Both the position numbers and the translations under genes were made by a program. Below, in pieces: positions 7,546-14,134 of a stretch of DNA of 47,751 bases. This DNA comes from a virus, in the IMG/VR virus record IMGVR_UViG_3300030099_006321, positions 1 through 47,751 of that record, one strand, 5' to 3'. Below the pieces are notes generated by a model. It was not told the DNA's origin. It saw nothing but the letters and a program-made list of their open reading frames with translations, and made no database searches. Positions within the stretch are counted from its first letter, which is position 1, and every line of letters starts with the position of its first letter.

Positions 7546-7878
7546 TCAGCCTCGGTCTTGAACGCTGGACTCATGTTCTGTTCGCTCGCAAGGTCCAATA
7601 CGCTTGAGGTTAAATGCTGCGAGGTATTGATCCTCGATAGCACGTAAGTCTTTGGTCGTAATCGGATCATTCGATGATTTTTCACTACGTTTGTCAATCC
7701 ATTGTTGAAACAAGACGTTCCATTCATTATCAATAGTGTGATAATCGTTAGACAGATCATCCACTTCTTTGAAGAGACAAATAATCTCATCATGATCTAA
7801 CTGATAGATCTGCTCAGCTAAATCCTTAATTGTAAAGCTGGAGGTGATGGTGACCTTAGTCTTTCGTTTTTTTGCCAT
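7546..7878 (-). CDS. Unknown protein, paralogue of 8988-9293
   Basis: 110 residues with a conserved N-terminal half (IKDLAEQIYQLDHDEIICLF and KEVDDL, then WNxxxQQWIDKR) that is clearly shared with the protein at 8988-9293. Probably helical and acidic. The C-terminal halves differ. Its ATG overlaps the stop of the DUF3310 gene by one base. Function unknown; the duplication is directly visible. Confidence 0.7.
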   Translation of the reverse strand: MAKKRKTKVTITSSFTIKDLAEQIYQLDHDEIICLFKEVDDLSNDYHTIDNEWNVLFQQWIDKRSEKSSNDPITTKDLRAIEDQYLAAFNLKRIGPCERTEHESSVQDRG

Positions 7879-8216
7879 TAGTATGTGATGTTACCTTTTA
7901 AAGGTGTGTTTGAAGCTTCCAGCTTGGCAATCAAACGCGATAGATACCACTGCGCCTTCTTGGCGTCCTGCAAAGCGTTCTCTTTTAGCCATAACCTGAG
8001 GATATACCTCACGATTTGACCATGTAGCACTGCCATCTTGGGGGTTGGAGCCCGATCAACAGCATCTTCAATAGTCTCAATCGTTTCAACTTTGCCTTTT
8101 TTGTAGTACGAAGGATTGATTGGGTCATCGCAACGAATGTACGGCTTCAGGTCGATTTTGTCATCCATGTCAAAATTGTTTAATTTATATTGTTTTAGCA
8201 TATTTTTTCTTTTCAT
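7878..8216 (-). CDS. DUF3310-family protein (phage nucleotide-kinase-like)
   Basis: 112 residues. The core NPSYYKKGKVETIETIED, then GQIVRYILRLWLKEN and DAKKAQWYLSRLI follows the DUF3310 pattern (HYxxG..E.I..I, GNxxKYxxR, DLxKAxWYL). Members include T7 gp1.7-type proteins linked to nucleotide metabolism. The N-terminal residues MLKQYKLNN resemble the glycosyltransferase tail repeat. The start at 8216 is preceded by ATTGACCC, the same junction used in the 26-28 kb array; a second ATG at 8201 is possible. Confidence 0.75.
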   Translation of the reverse strand: MKRKNMLKQYKLNNFDMDDKIDLKPYIRCDDPINPSYYKKGKVETIETIEDAVDRAPTPKMAVLHGQIVRYILRLWLKENALQDAKKAQWYLSRLIAKLEASNTPLKGNITY

Positions 8217-8224
8217 GGGTCAAT

Positions 8225-8419
8225 TCAGTTAGCGTTGTACCATTTTTTGTTTTTGTATTCTTCTTCAATATCAGAGTCAGACCAAGATTTTAGTTCATCA
8301 AAGTATGCTTCAGCCAGCACGACTTTGATACGTGTCTTTACGCGAAATCCACTCTTGATGTCAATATCATCAAGCCATCTTTCAGCTATGTGGTCAATCA
8401 TTTCTTTTCTTGATTTCAT
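8225..8419 (-). CDS. Small acidic protein of unknown function
   Basis: 64 residues from the ATG five bases after the upstream stop (MKSRKEMIDHIAERWLDDID). A GTG at 8494 in the same frame would give 89 residues but would overlap the MNKP gene by 71 bases, so I prefer the shorter form. Predicted helical, charged, cytoplasmic. No family named. Confidence 0.6.
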   Translation of the reverse strand: MKSRKEMIDHIAERWLDDIDIKSGFRVKTRIKVVLAEAYFDELKSWSDSDIEEEYKNKKWYNAN

Positions 8420-8423
8420 CTGA

Positions 8424-8567
8424 TTATTTCCCAAAGCATATGATGCGAGCTGGAATGTTGTCATGAACCTTCGCGCAAGCATTCCATTTTTCACCCCACC
8501 ACCAAAACTGAAGAAGTAAGAGTGCCAAAACTAAAACAACGATAGCAGTTAAAGATGGTTTATTCAT
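8424..8567 (-). CDS. MNKP-family membrane micro-protein (copy 2)
   Basis: 47 residues, start MNKPSLTAIVVLVLALLLLQ, one strong transmembrane helix then a Trp-rich and Cys-containing tail. ATG overlaps the stop of copy 3 by four bases (ATGA). Belongs to the local family with shared MNKP start. Confidence 0.6.
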   Translation of the reverse strand: MNKPSLTAIVVLVLALLLLQFWWWGEKWNACAKVHDNIPARIICFGK

Positions 8568-8734
8568 TTTGACCAGGTTGGATGAGATAGCACATAATAT
8601 AGAAGGAGCATCGATGATAAGTTCAAGGTGACGATCATAGTAGTGTCAGGTGCATACCGCATCCCGATGCTGATCGCCATGCCGATCGCCGCAGGTACTA
8701 TCACCGAGATTAAGATTCTAGTTGGTTTGTTCAT
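8564..8734 (-). CDS. MNKP-family membrane micro-protein (copy 3)
   Basis: 56 residues, start MNKPTRILISVIVPAAIGMA, two predicted membrane stretches. Overlaps copy 2 and copy 4 by four bases on each side, so copies 4, 3 and 2 form one translationally coupled chain. The first ten residues match copy 4 almost exactly, showing recent duplication at the N-terminus. Confidence 0.6.
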   Translation of the reverse strand: MNKPTRILISVIVPAAIGMAISIGMRYAPDTTMIVTLNLSSMLLLYYVLSHPTWSK

Positions 8735-8922
8735 CTTCTGTCATAATCCCTGAATATACTTTTATTTCTTTCCCAGTCAAAAAGAGTTATCACAAAGTAT
8801 AAAAGAAGCGTTAATAACAGCGCTAGCACAACAACGATTGTAGTGATAGGTGTATTCGCCATGCCGATGAAGAGCACCGTGACCGTTGTCACCGAGATTA
8901 AGATTCGAGTTGGTTTGTTCAT
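8731..8922 (-). CDS. MNKP-family membrane micro-protein (copy 4)
   Basis: 63 residues, start MNKPTRILISVTTVTVLFIG, two membrane stretches and a charged C-terminal tail (FDWERNKSIFRDYDRR). An upstream GTG-type extension exists, but the shared MNKP start and the pattern of the other copies point to the ATG at 8922. At 8984-8998, upstream, the DNA again encodes MNKQI then a stop, probably a decayed fifth copy. Confidence 0.6.
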   Translation of the reverse strand: MNKPTRILISVTTVTVLFIGMANTPITTIVVVLALLLTLLLYFVITLFDWERNKSIFRDYDRR

Positions 8923-8987
8923 TGAAGGATCGGCCCTGCCGGTGTGACAGGGCACCAATTAAATCATACACTAGATCTGTTTGTTCA

Positions 8988-9293
8988 TTAGTTGTTTAGC
9001 AAGCCGAGCTGGGCTTTCTTTTTTATTCTGGGGCTTGACATCCATGGAAATCCGTCGTTTTTATTTGTAGAAGCATCCGAGACTTTTTGTTTTTTTCTAT
9101 TGCGTTTGTCAATCCACTCTTGCAAGCCTTCGTTCCATTCAAATCCATCTTCGTTAACCATAAACAGATCATCCACTTCTTTGAAGAGACAAAGGATTTC
9201 ATCAATATTTAGGTCGTAGATCTGCTCAGCCAAGTCCTTGATTTTTAAGCAGACGGTGATGGCGACCTTATTAGTCTTGCGTGTCGTTGTCAT
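8988..9293 (-). CDS. Unknown protein, paralogue of 7546-7878
   Basis: 101 residues sharing IKDLAEQIYDLNIDEILCLF and KEVDDLF with the 110-residue protein downstream. Its start overlaps the stop of the glycosyltransferase by one base. Duplicated with flanking genes in the 7-10 kb block. Function unknown. Confidence 0.7.
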   Translation of the reverse strand: MTTTRKTNKVAITVCLKIKDLAEQIYDLNIDEILCLFKEVDDLFMVNEDGFEWNEGLQEWIDKRNRKKQKVSDASTNKNDGFPWMSSPRIKKKAQLGLLNN

Positions 9294-10081
9294 TAAAGGA
9301 CCTCGATGTCACCTTTTAATTGATAGCGTTCTAGCATGTCTTGCTCACCATTGAAAGAGAAAGTATGCATACCAGTATGTGTAAGCTTGACATTCTTATG
9401 TGACCAGACTTCAAAGCCACACTCTCTGGCACGATGACAGAATGCATAGTCTTCTGTTAGATAGACACGCTTGTCCTGTTCGTTAGCACCTGATGTGATG
9501 GTGTCAAACAGATCAACGTATTCCACTCTGGTCTGCTCGTAGTAATTACCATCAGGCATCTCGAATGCCAAGGCGTGCCGGTAGTGATCCATCATTTCAC
9601 TGACCACATGACGTTTGATCATCATGAAGCCAGTGCCGGTGTAGAGAACTTTGTACCCCCATTTATTTTCCTCCAGGACATTATTGGTGGCATTGTTTTC
9701 TGCAAGGGGATAGGACTTTACAGGAGCAACACCAGCCACGATGTCCTGGTCGGCAACCACCAGGCGCATGACATCGAGCGGTTCGAAACCCATATCGTTG
9801 TCGACGAACAGAACATGAGTCCAATCATCGAGTTCATCTGCCATTGAGATCAGCTGCGACCTGCAGAGACTGATGATCGTGGCGTATGGATCGATGATCC
9901 AATTGAATGCAATCCCAAGGTTTGTAGCAAACAGGGAGAACTCCAACAGACTTTCCAGCAATGGTGCAGTGACAGTGCTGTTGTGTGCTGGGATTAAAAA
10001 GAGAATAGAAGGTGGATTGTCTGTGCGATGTACTGTGTCCAGCTGTTTATCGATGAAGTCATTTAAGGCAGTTTTCTTCAT
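9293..10081 (-). CDS. Glycosyltransferase, GT-A fold
   Basis: 262 residues. ILFLIPAHNSTV near residue 25 and the metal-binding stretch HVLFVDNDMGFEP near residues 88-100 are GT-A hallmarks; GTGFMMIKRHVV and DYAFCHRARECGFEVW fit the acceptor half of phage GT2-like enzymes. This is the third glycosyltransferase in 10 kb. Target unknown: DNA, virion or host glycans are all possible. The C-terminal MLERYQLKGDI recurs as a remnant at 7165-7203. It overlaps the next gene upstream as ATGA. Confidence 0.75.
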   Translation of the reverse strand: MKKTALNDFIDKQLDTVHRTDNPPSILFLIPAHNSTVTAPLLESLLEFSLFATNLGIAFNWIIDPYATIISLCRSQLISMADELDDWTHVLFVDNDMGFEPLDVMRLVVADQDIVAGVAPVKSYPLAENNATNNVLEENKWGYKVLYTGTGFMMIKRHVVSEMMDHYRHALAFEMPDGNYYEQTRVEYVDLFDTITSGANEQDKRVYLTEDYAFCHRARECGFEVWSHKNVKLTHTGMHTFSFNGEQDMLERYQLKGDIEVL

Positions 10082-10281
10082 TGTGGCATCGGGCAGACAA
10101 GATCTACTGATGTAATTGTAGAGAAGATTCCCTGAACGTCATCCTCTCTGAAGTCATGTAAGGCAGTATGTAGATCATCTTCAAGTGTTTTTGAGAACTG
10201 TTCTGGTGTACGTCCGCTGAAAGAGTTGTATTCAACTTCAAAGTCGACTTTCATCTGGACGATAACGAGTGGTTTGCTCAC
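10078..10281 (-). CDS. Small protein of unknown function
   Basis: 67 residues from a GTG start (MSKPLVIVQMKVDFEVEYNS). It has alternating strand-like and helical segments and no Cys pairs or membrane helix. Its stop overlaps the glycosyltransferase start by four bases and its GTG overlaps the stop of the frame at 10278-10460. No family recognised. Confidence 0.6.
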   Translation of the reverse strand: MSKPLVIVQMKVDFEVEYNSFSGRTPEQFSKTLEDDLHTALHDFREDDVQGIFSTITSVDLVCPMPQ

Positions 10282-10460
10282 CTTTTTATTAGATAGTTGA
10301 CAAGATTATAATAGTAAAAAAGCAAAGGGACAATGATGAATGTAGGGAATATGGGAGGAATGGAAGAAGCACGTGTTGAATCAATGCTCAGAAAAATTAA
10401 TGAAGGTATTAATCCAGCAGTGAGTGCAATCAACCAGACTATTGTCCCCACGTTATACAC
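10278..10460 (-). CDS. Possible 60-residue membrane protein
   Basis: Two hydrophobic segments (start MYNVGTIVWLIALTAGLIPS). The stop overlaps the next GTG as GTGA, which supports coupling, but the opposite strand carries a competing gene with a better ribosome site (10333-10542). Only one of the two may be real. Confidence 0.35.
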   Translation of the reverse strand: MYNVGTIVWLIALTAGLIPSLIFLSIDSTRASSIPPIFPTFIIVPLLFYYYNLVNYLIKR

Positions 10461-10542
10461 CTCAGGGTTACCTTTTGGTGATTCACAGGGAACTACAGAC
10501 TATTTAGTTTTTGATTATGAGAGTGCCAACAGACCTTACTGA
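10333..10542 (+). CDS. Small soluble protein of unknown function
   Basis: 69 residues (start MMNVGNMGGMEEARVESMLR), with an AAAGGGA ribosome site just before the ATG and a TATAAT-like box at 10307-10312. It is the only rightward gene in a leftward block. Composition is like the late virion-associated proteins. It conflicts with the membrane frame on the other strand. Confidence 0.5.
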   Translation: MMNVGNMGGMEEARVESMLRKINEGINPAVSAINQTIVPTLYTSGLPFGDSQGTTDYLVFDYESANRPY

Positions 10543-10811
10543 TCGATTAGTTTTTCTAGAGTATGGACCTGTGCGTTTTGATAGTGACCTAAACGTTCTT
10601 GAATGACGTTGGCGTAGTTAATGGAAGCATCAACAAGTTGTTCAGGTTCTAGACGCTCAACAAGATTAGGATTCGATAAAAGGCCAGCCATGATTGTGGT
10701 GACTTGCCATTCTAATTTGCTACCGACTAATGCATTAAGAGGTGTACCATCCTTCGTGAAAGAAGACAACACATAGTAGATGAGTTGTTGGTAATCTTTT
10801 TCAGAAGACAT
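10536..10811 (-). CDS. Unknown protein
   Basis: 91 residues, acidic, predicted mostly helical (MSSEKDYQQLIYYVLSSF; ERLEPEQLVDASINYANVI). AAAAGGTG precedes the ATG by six bases, one of the better ribosome sites in this block. No family recognised. Confidence 0.75.
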   Translation of the reverse strand: MSSEKDYQQLIYYVLSSFTKDGTPLNALVGSKLEWQVTTIMAGLLSNPNLVERLEPEQLVDASINYANVIQERLGHYQNAQVHTLEKLIDQ

Positions 10812-10840
10812 GGCACACCTTTTAGTTTATTTTATCAGCA

Positions 10841-11230
10841 CTATTGGAGGTAATACCAATAGGCGTGGGCTGCATTGGTGTGGAACCTGTGCGTATCAAT
10901 TGTCTTAGCGACTTTTTCTACAGCAAAAGTGACATCAGCTTGTAAACGAGTGTTGTTGAATTCAGTTTCGAAACCTCTGTCCTTAGCCCATTCCAATGCA
11001 TACTCAGCATTCCTGAGCCTGTACTTGGCAGCCTCAACCTGCTTCAACGCATCAGCAGCTTTTTGCTCCTGGCATTTTTGCAGCAGCTCAGCATCCATGT
11101 CATCATCAGGAGCTTTGAGTCCGTCATACAGGGTGTCCTGTAGTGTCGGATGGATACGGTTGTCCCATTCAGCCCTGATCTCATCAGTGACGACAAACTT
11201 GTAGGACCTGGTCTCTTTATTTTGAGCCAT
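10841..11230 (-). CDS. Unknown helical protein downstream of Gp157-like gene
   Basis: 129 residues from ATG at 11230 (MAQNKETRSYKFVVTDEIRA). The middle part is a long charged helix (AADALKQVEAAKYRLRNAEY), likely coiled coil. It overlaps the Gp157-like gene by 14 bases, so the pair is probably co-translated and may act together. A longer upstream extension in the same frame would run through the Gp157 gene and is unlikely. Confidence 0.7.
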   Translation of the reverse strand: MAQNKETRSYKFVVTDEIRAEWDNRIHPTLQDTLYDGLKAPDDDMDAELLQKCQEQKAADALKQVEAAKYRLRNAEYALEWAKDRGFETEFNNTRLQADVTFAVEKVAKTIDTHRFHTNAAHAYWYYLQ

Positions 11231-11882
11231 GGTTGTCACCGGATAACTTACGTTTTGTCTTGATGACAAGCGTCTTCTCGACCTTGAGTCCGCCGGGGAG
11301 TAAGTACGGATCGGATTCATAGCAGGCTTTGATTGCATTGCGATCAAGAATGAATTTGCTTTTGATGCTTGTTGATGGCTCACCTATTGGCTTGCCATTC
11401 TTCTTTAACACGGTTGTTGAACTGATCTCTTCAACCATAGCGAACTTGTCTTGATGTTCTTTCGACCACTCCTCGATTGGTGTGGTGACAGTCATTTTCA
11501 GGCTGTGGTGATAGAGCTTGAAGGTGTAGTTGTGGCCTACCAGTTCTCCATCAGCATTGCAAGCACCTAGCTGATGGATCAGTTTAATCAGGTTGTTGAT
11601 GTCTTCTAACCTGGCGACTTCATGCTTGAGAGCATCCTGCACCTTGGGAAGTTCTTCATTCTTCCACTCCTCGATGCAGCGTTCAGCATCCCGCCTGGCG
11701 TAGTAGAGGTTGTCCACCTTGATACCCCATGATGTTTTGTCATGGTCCTCGAACTCAGCAAGCAGTTCTGCCTTGCCTTCTTCAGTGTGGACTTCCTGGT
11801 AACGTTTGCGTAGATACATCAAGTGCTTGGCAGACTCGATGGTATTCAGAGGCTCACGCTCAGTGGTTGTTGACTTGGTCAT
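11217..11882 (-). CDS. Gp157-like phage protein (coiled coil plus C-terminal domain)
   Basis: 221 residues. A coiled-coil N-terminal half (YARRDAERCIEEWKNEELPK, DALKHEVARLEDINNL) is followed by a strand-rich part, SLKMTVTTPIEEW, then FILDRNAIKACYESDPYLLP and VEKTLVIKTKR. This order (helical spacer analysis, then DKxAIKxxxxxG, then IK-ending strand) is that of the siphovirus Gp157 family, often near recombination or SSB genes. Family assignment is by pattern and moderately sure; molecular role of the family is not settled. Confidence 0.6.
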   Translation of the reverse strand: MTKSTTTEREPLNTIESAKHLMYLRKRYQEVHTEEGKAELLAEFEDHDKTSWGIKVDNLYYARRDAERCIEEWKNEELPKVQDALKHEVARLEDINNLIKLIHQLGACNADGELVGHNYTFKLYHHSLKMTVTTPIEEWSKEHQDKFAMVEEISSTTVLKKNGKPIGEPSTSIKSKFILDRNAIKACYESDPYLLPGGLKVEKTLVIKTKRKLSGDNHGSK

Positions 11883-11918
11883 AGCAATTAGAAATGAATT
11901 TGTTTAAAGATAGTGAGG

Positions 11919-12278
11919 TTAGATGGTGTCCATTTTCGACATCGATTCCATCGCATCAAAGGCCTTTTCCATGAAGTTTTGTGCTGACGCATAAGGTGTT
12001 AATTCTTTTTCTACTTCTTCAGGTTTAATGTCATCTTTACTAAGTACTTTAATCATTGCATTAATATCTTCTTTGTCTTGATATTTGAAGACATCGCCGA
12101 ATAAATAGTCACCATCTGGTGAAAAGATAGCGACTTCATAAGGTTTTTCTTCTGAAATATAAAAAGCTTCGTGACCTGTTACCACTGATATTTGCCATTG
12201 ATTAGCAAAGGTATGCTTTGCGATGGTCGCTCCAGGTAAAGAGCCGTGAGCTTTGAATTTGAGATCGGAAAATTTCAT
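11919..12278 (-). CDS. MKFSDL-family protein (longer copy)
   Basis: 119 residues. N-terminal 85 residues match the protein at 25592-25846 (MKFSDL, AKHxFxNxWxISxxTG, PYEVAxxxPxGxxLxxDV, SKEDI-like). A helical extension follows (ELTPYASAQNFMEKAFDAME). Two copies 13 kb apart in one phage suggest a useful small fold. Function unknown. The ATG is preceded by an unusual run of ATG/ATC triplets (TCATCATTATTATCATCATC on the minus strand). Confidence 0.75.
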   Translation of the reverse strand: MKFSDLKFKAHGSLPGATIAKHTFANQWQISVVTGHEAFYISEEKPYEVAIFSPDGDYLFGDVFKYQDKEDINAMIKVLSKDDIKPEEVEKELTPYASAQNFMEKAFDAMESMSKMDTI

Positions 12279-12305
12279 GATGATGATGATAATAATGATG
12301 AACGA

Positions 12306-12458
12306 TTACTTACGTAGCAAGTCAGTGGTTAAAGATAAGATCCAGAGCATGTAGTAAGTGAAGACATAGCCGAATAGAACAGGTCCGAACGTTGCTGGTG
12401 CAACGATCGTAAGCACAACCAAAATGATAGTTATGGGCACAAGATTTAAATGATTCAT
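12306..12458 (-). CDS. Small membrane protein
   Basis: 50 residues (start MNHLNLVPITIILVVLTIVA), two predicted transmembrane segments, basic end LLRK. The ATG overlaps the stop of the Cys-rich gene upstream by four bases. It closes a chain of overlapping tiny genes from 13868 to 12306. Confidence 0.6.
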   Translation of the reverse strand: MNHLNLVPITIILVVLTIVAPATFGPVLFGYVFTYYMLWILSLTTDLLRK

Positions 12459-12745
12459 GCCACAGTTGAATTCATGTCTAGCAATAACTTGTCATAGAGT
12501 CCAAACCGTTCGGCAACCTGCATCATTTGATTTGGAGCATGACGTTTCTCTAAATAGATCAGCATGCCCGCACAAGCAACAGAGTCTTTTGTGGCCTTGT
12601 ACTTGCCCTCAACAAGTTTTGCTGTTTTGTGGCAGGGAAACACGTACGTGTCTGCAAATTTATTCAATCGATCTGCGCCATAGCTGGGGGCGTTAGTCCT
12701 CAGAAATGGGCAGTCGCCGCAAGGTTTGGTGCGCGTGAATTTCAT
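12455..12745 (-). CDS. Cys-rich protein, DUF6283-like
   Basis: 96 residues. Pattern CGDCPF..., YVFPCHKT and ACAGMLIY matches the DUF6283 type (CxxCPxR, FxCHxT, CxGxL), likely a small metal or iron-sulfur site with four Cys and one His. I start it at the ATG at 12745, whose ATGA overlap with the upstream stop is typical of this chain; the longer open frame to 13003 crosses other genes. Function unknown. Confidence 0.65.
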   Translation of the reverse strand: MKFTRTKPCGDCPFLRTNAPSYGADRLNKFADTYVFPCHKTAKLVEGKYKATKDSVACAGMLIYLEKRHAPNQMMQVAERFGLYDKLLLDMNSTVA

Positions 12746-12873
12746 AGGTCCATGAGAGAGACAATAACAAACGAAAGTGCAAAGCCGAATAGGAACTGGG
12801 CAGCTGATGATGGTTGATAGATCGTCAGCATAAACAAACCAACGGCTATAACAATGAGATACGAATGCCTCAT
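12742..12873 (-). CDS. Small membrane protein
   Basis: 43 residues (start MRHSYLIVIAVGLFMLTIYQ), two hydrophobic segments. ATGA overlaps on both sides. Part of the coupled micro-gene chain. Confidence 0.55.
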   Translation of the reverse strand: MRHSYLIVIAVGLFMLTIYQPSSAAQFLFGFALSFVIVSLMDL

Positions 12874-13037
12874 TCGTTTTTGATTTGTTTGAGGATAGTG
12901 AAGTTGGATTTGGATTTAGGCCGGATCCTTTTAGATCTGACTTCCTCACCGTGACGGCAGCCACTGGTGGCCTTGACCATGAACTCATTGGTGAGATGGT
13001 CATGGTCAGGCTTGCAGTTAATCCATTGAGTTGTCAT
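12870..13037 (-). CDS. Small basic protein with Cys/His
   Basis: 55 residues (start MTTQWINCKPDHDHLTNEFM), rich in Lys and Arg towards the C-terminus (RSKRIRPKSKSN), with CK...DHDH and CRH that could bind a metal. ATGA overlaps on both sides. No family recognised. Confidence 0.55.
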   Translation of the reverse strand: MTTQWINCKPDHDHLTNEFMVKATSGCRHGEEVRSKRIRPKSKSNFTILKQIKNE

Positions 13038-13318
13038 TTGGTTTGGAGGTTATGCTCAAAGATGAAGTTGATGGCAGCGTCCATCGATTCTTGGCCGATG
13101 GCGCGGTAAAGATCTTGAAGATCAACCTGGAGGACCTTGTCTTGATCGGTTTTGTCTGTGCATTTGAAGAGGTTGCTCTTGGCGTTGCTGATCAACATCA
13201 GCACATGAGCAATTGTCAGATCTTCCAGTCCGGTGGACCTCAGAAGATCCGCCAATGTGATCTGATTGCCAACCTCTATCACGTCCATGTTGAAGGTGAA
13301 CTTTGGTTTAGTTGTCAT
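13034..13318 (-). CDS. Unknown protein
   Basis: 94 residues from ATG at 13318 (MTTKPKFTFNMDVIEVGNQI). Mostly helical with acidic C-terminal half (VDLQDLYRAIGQESMDAAIN). The first nine or so residues recall the next-gene starts (MTT) in this chain. It overlaps the following gene as ATGA and the preceding one by 11 bases. Confidence 0.65.
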   Translation of the reverse strand: MTTKPKFTFNMDVIEVGNQITLADLLRSTGLEDLTIAHVLMLISNAKSNLFKCTDKTDQDKVLQVDLQDLYRAIGQESMDAAINFIFEHNLQTK

Positions 13319-13631
13319 TTGATTTGTAATCGGGGTTAGAGATTTCAGGGCCACCACCCTTTCTTTTAATCCAGTTTCCTGGCGGATGTCCTTCGCCATC
13401 CCACAGGACGCATGCTTCGACGGCCTCGCTTTCTGTTGCGTACATATAGCGATATTCGTATGCGTCAAACATGCTGTCCGGGTTGATGTTGTAACACAAA
13501 TCCCAGGTGAAAAGCATTTTCATGACGCCAATTTCTAGCCCACTGTCTAATCGTTTCAGCATGTGAAAGCTAGCCTCCAAGTAAGTGAGCGGTGGATGGT
13601 TATACTTCCAGGTGGACTCTGTCTCACTCAT
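13308..13631 (-). CDS. Conserved-looking protein of unknown function
   Basis: 107 residues from ATG at 13631 with AAGGAGA nine to ten bases upstream, the strongest ribosome site in this chain. It ends with a Gly/Pro-rich loop (DGEGHPPGNWIKRKGGGPEI). The compact aromatic-rich sequence looks like a conserved cyanophage protein. No function can be assigned. Confidence 0.7.
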   Translation of the reverse strand: MSETESTWKYNHPPLTYLEASFHMLKRLDSGLEIGVMKMLFTWDLCYNINPDSMFDAYEYRYMYATESEAVEACVLWDGEGHPPGNWIKRKGGGPEISNPDYKSNDN

Positions 13632-13755
13632 TGATATTATTCTCCTTTTTATATTCTTCGAGTTGCATTCTGATGTACTTGCGTAAAAAGTCATCGCGTG
13701 TTTTTTTCATAGTTGATTCAATGTTGGGATAGTCATGTTTAGGTTTGTTGGTCAT
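13624..13755 (-). CDS. Small basic helical protein
   Basis: 43 residues (start MTNKPKHDYPNIESTMKKTR), charged and helical. Its 3' end contains the ribosome site and start of the next gene, so the two are coupled. No family recognised. Confidence 0.5.
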   Translation of the reverse strand: MTNKPKHDYPNIESTMKKTRDDFLRKYIRMQLEEYKKENNINE

Positions 13756-13868
13756 ACAGAGAATTTAGAAGAGATGTAAGAGATGGCCATGGCAGCAGCC
13801 AGGCTGATTGCAGTGGTGACAACCTCCTGTGCAAACGAAACGAAAGCAGAAGCAATGAAAGAGAACAT
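13752..13868 (-). CDS. Small membrane protein, first gene of unit
   Basis: 38 residues (start MFSFIASAFVSFAQEVVTTA), one or two hydrophobic helices. First gene after the pseudoknot leader at 13894-13923, whose spacer (CAACTCTACTTGTT) ends seven bases before the ATG. ATGA overlap with the next gene. Confidence 0.55.
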   Translation of the reverse strand: MFSFIASAFVSFAQEVVTTAISLAAAMAISYISSKFSV

Positions 13869-13893
13869 GATCAGAACAAGTAGAGTTGGATAT

Positions 13894-13923
13894 TGAGCAG
13901 TTTATAGACTTACTCAGGTCTAT
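13894..13923 (-). promoter_or_regulatory. Pseudoknot leader, copy A
   Basis: On the minus strand: stem 1 ATAGAC pairs with GTCTAT, stem 2 TGAGTA pairs with TGCTCA (one G-U), linker AAAC. Topology is stem1-stem2-stem1'-stem2', a classical H-type pseudoknot. Followed by the SD-less CAACTCTACTTGTT spacer and the first gene of the unit. Confidence 0.65.
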
Positions 13924-13927
13924 TGAT

Positions 13928-14134
13928 TTAGTTTCTTAGATATGAATCAGCGTGGATTTTTATTAGTTTGTTGAGAGTAAGCCAAGCATGCGGTTGAGTA
14001 ACTCCATAGGACTCAGCAATTTGTTGGTAAGTTTCACCACGTGCGTAACGTTCTTGCATGTCACGAACAGCTGCTTTGTTACGCCAAAGGGCCTTGCCGT
14101 AGCACTTTTTAGGCCTGAGGTGCGTGAGCTTCAT
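13928..14134 (-). CDS. Helix-turn-helix DNA-binding protein
   Basis: 68 residues from ATG at 14134. VRDMQERYARGETYQQIAES then YGVTQPHAWLTLNKLI is a typical resolvase/sigma region 4-like HTH (helix, turn at Tyr-Gly-Val, recognition helix). The N-terminal part is basic (LRPKKCYGKALWRNK). It probably binds phage or host DNA as a regulator. It overlaps the upstream SWIM gene by 26 bases. Confidence 0.7.
   Translation of the reverse strand: MKLTHLRPKKCYGKALWRNKAAVRDMQERYARGETYQQIAESYGVTQPHAWLTLNKLIKIHADSYLRN

Noticed and set aside
10297-10312. TTGACA and TATAAT as a sigma70 promoter
   Set aside because: Only four bases separate the boxes; normal spacing is about 17. The TATAAT alone may still be a -10 box.
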